Below, piece after piece: positions 5,867-6,624 of a stretch of 6,624 bases of DNA (its first letter is position 1; every line of letters begins with the position of its first letter). The notes under the pieces were generated by a model, which was given only the letters and a program-made list of their open reading frames with translations, did no database searches and had not been told where the DNA came from. A program made the translations under genes and the position numbers. The stretch spans positions 1 to 6,624 of the forward strand of contig JAUWHN010000002.1 of the NCBI GenBank assembly GCA_030605865.1, written 5' to 3'. Source of the stretch: Candidatus Portnoyibacteriota bacterium. GTDB taxonomy: Bacteria > Patescibacteriota > Minisyncoccia > RBG-13-40-8-A > JAUWHN01.

Positions 5867-5998
5867 ATGGAAAGATTAATTCAGTTCTTTAAAAGGTTAA
5901 TTCTGTTCTTTAAAACGGTTTTAGTTGTCTATCGTGTTATCTATCGTGATGGTTTAGATGTGATTTTTCGTGATTCTCTTACCAAACTTTTCCCTTAA
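5867..5998 (+). CDS. Small 43-residue basic amphipathic protein with heptad-like repeats, unrecognised
   Basis: The frame runs from ATG 5867-5869 to TAA 5996-5998. The start is chosen because AAAGGAG (5853-5859) lies 7 nt upstream and a near-consensus promoter precedes it: the best expression signals in the window. The protein reads as near-heptads: RLIQFFK, RLILFFK, TVLVVYR, VIYRDGL, DVIFRDS, then LTKLFP. The first two heptads come from a 21-bp tandem duplication. The N-terminal half alternates aromatic or aliphatic residues with Lys/Arg, so it could lie on or cross the membrane as an amphipathic helix; the C-terminal half is more charged. There is no Cys and no recognised domain. A monocistronic unit ending in a strong terminator suggests a free-standing gene. 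A type I toxin-like or membrane-associated peptide is possible, but nothing in the sequence proves a function. Confidence 0.7.
   Translation: MERLIQFFKRLILFFKTVLVVYRVIYRDGLDVIFRDSLTKLFP
5873..5914 (+). repeat. In-frame 21-bp tandem duplication inside the 43-codon gene
   Basis: Units 5873-5893 and 5894-5914 match at 19 of 21 bases. The differences are AGA/AGG (silent Arg) and CAG/CTG (Gln to Leu). The period is seven codons, giving RLIQFFK then RLILFFK. A second, shorter repeat follows: TCTATCGTG at 5928-5936 and 5940-5948 (period 12). Confidence 0.9.
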
Positions 5999-6048
5999 AG
6001 AACTTATTGCTGAAACTGATAAACAACTATACCATCACAAAAAGAAGA

Positions 6049-6082
6049 AAAAGGCTTAGGTGTATATACACTTGGGCCTTTT
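6049..6082 (+). terminator. Long hairpin terminator, probably bidirectional
   Basis: A nearly unbroken stem pairs AAAAGGCTTAGGTGT (6049-6063) with ACACTTGGGCCTTTT (6068-6082), including three G-U wobbles read on the plus strand, around an ATAT loop. On the plus strand the 3' arm ends in TTTT followed by CT, 50 nt after the 43-codon ORF. On the minus strand the tail is also T-rich (TTTTTCTTCTTTTT), so it can terminate transcripts converging from the right as well. Confidence 0.8.
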
Positions 6083-6096
6083 CTAAAACGAGACGT

Positions 6097-6116
6097 AAAA
6101 AGCATCGGTCACCCGA
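6097..6116 (-). terminator. Short GNRA-loop hairpin with U-tract after the right-hand gene
   Basis: On the minus strand ATCGG (6116-6112), tetraloop GTGA and CCGAT (6108-6104) are followed by GC and TTTTT (6101-6097). It starts 10 bp after the stop of the 122-residue gene. The stem is only 5 bp, so it is probably weak alone and backed up by the longer hairpin at 6049-6082. Confidence 0.45.
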
Positions 6117-6125
6117 TCACCAGTA

Positions 6126-6494
6126 TTATTCATTGGAAATCTTTTTTTCTTTTACTGTATATTTTATCTTTTTACCATGCTTATCCCTCTTAAAATTAAA
6201 TTCTAATTCTGGAAATTCTTCTTGAATTTTTTTAGCTAAAAGGTAAATGTTTTCAGGATTTCCTGCTAGATTCGAAAAAAGAGATGTAACACTCCCGTCA
6301 GGATTCTCCCATTCTAAATCACCCTCTTTTCTTATTGTTAAATCCTCTGAAAATTCTCCTTTGTTAGCCAAAATCTTATCTTTTAGCAAATTACCCAAAT
6401 CTTTGATTTCGCCTGGAAACAATCCTAAAGATTCTAACTCTTTTATGTGTTGTTCATTTTTATCTTTTTTGTTTTCAAAATCTTCAAATGACAT
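6126..6494 (-). CDS. Charged hypothetical protein, about 122 residues
   Basis: I do not recognise this protein. From the ATG at 6494-6492 it is 122 residues, highly charged and soluble, with no signal peptide or membrane segment. The first third (SFEDFENKKDKNEQHIKELE) is likely helical. A middle block reads GDLEWENPDGSVTSLFSNLAGNPENIY in two overlapping pieces, and the C-terminus is a basic strand-rich tail ending KKIKYTVKEKKISNE. The alternation of short helices and a final beta-like stretch suggests a small globular domain. An upstream in-frame TTG at 6557 would add 21 mostly basic residues, but that stretch coincides with another open frame and has no Shine-Dalgarno sequence at a normal distance, so I prefer the ATG. 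The ATG also lacks one. It is convergent with the 43-codon gene and separated from it by two terminator hairpins. Confidence 0.65.
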   Translation of the reverse strand: MSFEDFENKKDKNEQHIKELESLGLFPGEIKDLGNLLKDKILANKGEFSEDLTIRKEGDLEWENPDGSVTSLFSNLAGNPENIYLLAKKIQEEFPELEFNFKRDKHGKKIKYTVKEKKISNE

Positions 6495-6498
6495 AAAT

Positions 6499-6588
6499 TT
6501 ATTTTTTTGATTTATTTTTATTCTTTTTCTGGTTTCGCTTTTTTGCTTTTCTCGCAAGTCTTTTTCTATTTGCCCATCCTATACCCAT
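6499..6588 (-). CDS. Possible 29-residue lysine-rich ORF
   Basis: An ATG at 6588-6586 opens a frame beginning MGIGWANRKRLARKAKKR and ending in a Lys/Asn-rich tail at TAA 6501-6499, 4 bp before the ATG of the 122-residue gene. Such close spacing would allow coupled translation. However, the region is extremely A-rich on this strand, which yields Lys codons in any frame, and no Shine-Dalgarno sequence is visible. It may be a real small basic peptide or only a spacer. Confidence 0.25.
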   Translation of the reverse strand: MGIGWANRKRLARKAKKRNQKKNKNKSKK

Positions 6589-6624
6589 TTTTTTATTTTC
6601 TTTTTAGAAGCTTTACTTATTTTT
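6579..6624 (-). CDS. Possible C-terminal end of a gene entering from the right edge
   Basis: One minus-strand frame reads KISKASKKKIKKWV and then stops at TAG (6581-6579). The other two frames contain stops here. A lysine-rich C-terminus is plausible for a gene lying to the right, and its stop would overlap the start of the 29-codon ORF by 10 bp. Only 14 complete sense codons are visible, so this is weak. Confidence 0.25.
   Translation of the reverse strand, partial: KISKASKKKIKKWV

Noticed and set aside
5928..5948. Short direct repeat TCTATCGTG x2 considered as an operator or attachment site
   Set aside because: It lies inside the 43-codon gene in frame (period four codons) and fits its repetitive coding pattern better; no integrase or inverted partner is present.
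6007..6225. Plus-strand 72-codon frame running on from the 43-codon gene region
   Set aside because: It reads straight through the strong hairpin terminator at 6049-6082 and into the antisense of the right-hand gene, and it lacks a Shine-Dalgarno sequence.
6247..6510. Plus-strand 87-codon frame opposite the 122-residue gene
   Set aside because: It has a Ser/Phe-rich antisense composition, and the minus-strand frame has more protein-like composition and a terminator behind it.

Overview
The window is AT-rich bacterial DNA dominated by one minus-strand cobalamin (vitamin B12) salvage operon, read from right to left. From a promoter near 5785 the order is: a 68-codon leader ORF of uncertain reality, a compact cobalamin riboswitch (core about 5458-5539), a hairpin that could be a terminator, then cobC, cobU, cobT, cobS, a DUF71/COG2102 PP-loop ATPase, btuF and btuC. 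btuC runs off the left edge of the window. The genes overlap by 4-22 bp or lie 5-51 bp apart, so a single transcript is likely.

Together these genes form the nucleotide-loop assembly branch (CobU, CobT, CobC and CobS turn adenosylcobinamide plus a lower base into adenosylcobalamin) and two parts of a BtuFCD-type corrinoid importer. No corrin-ring synthesis gene, adenosyltransferase, cbiB or ATPase subunit (btuD) is visible. If they exist, they lie outside the window. The content suggests a bacterium that scavenges cobinamide or other corrinoids and shuts the operon down through the riboswitch when cobalamin is plentiful. The DUF71 protein matches the B12-associated branch of that family, whose reaction is unsettled as far as I know.

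From 5765 to 5866 is a divergent promoter region. The rightward promoter is close to consensus and drives a 43-codon ORF (5867-5998) with the best Shine-Dalgarno sequence in the window. Its start is built from an in-frame 21-bp tandem duplication, and a long hairpin terminator ends the unit. This small protein is the least explained element here.

The right end (6126-6624) is a convergent minus-strand block: an unrecognised charged protein of about 122 residues, a possible 29-codon lysine-rich ORF before it, and perhaps the last codons of another gene at the edge. The taxon cannot be fixed from the sequence. AT richness, lysine-rich proteins, gene overlaps and scarce Shine-Dalgarno sequences fit many uncultured anaerobic lineages. 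No tRNA, rRNA, CRISPR array or insertion sequence was seen.
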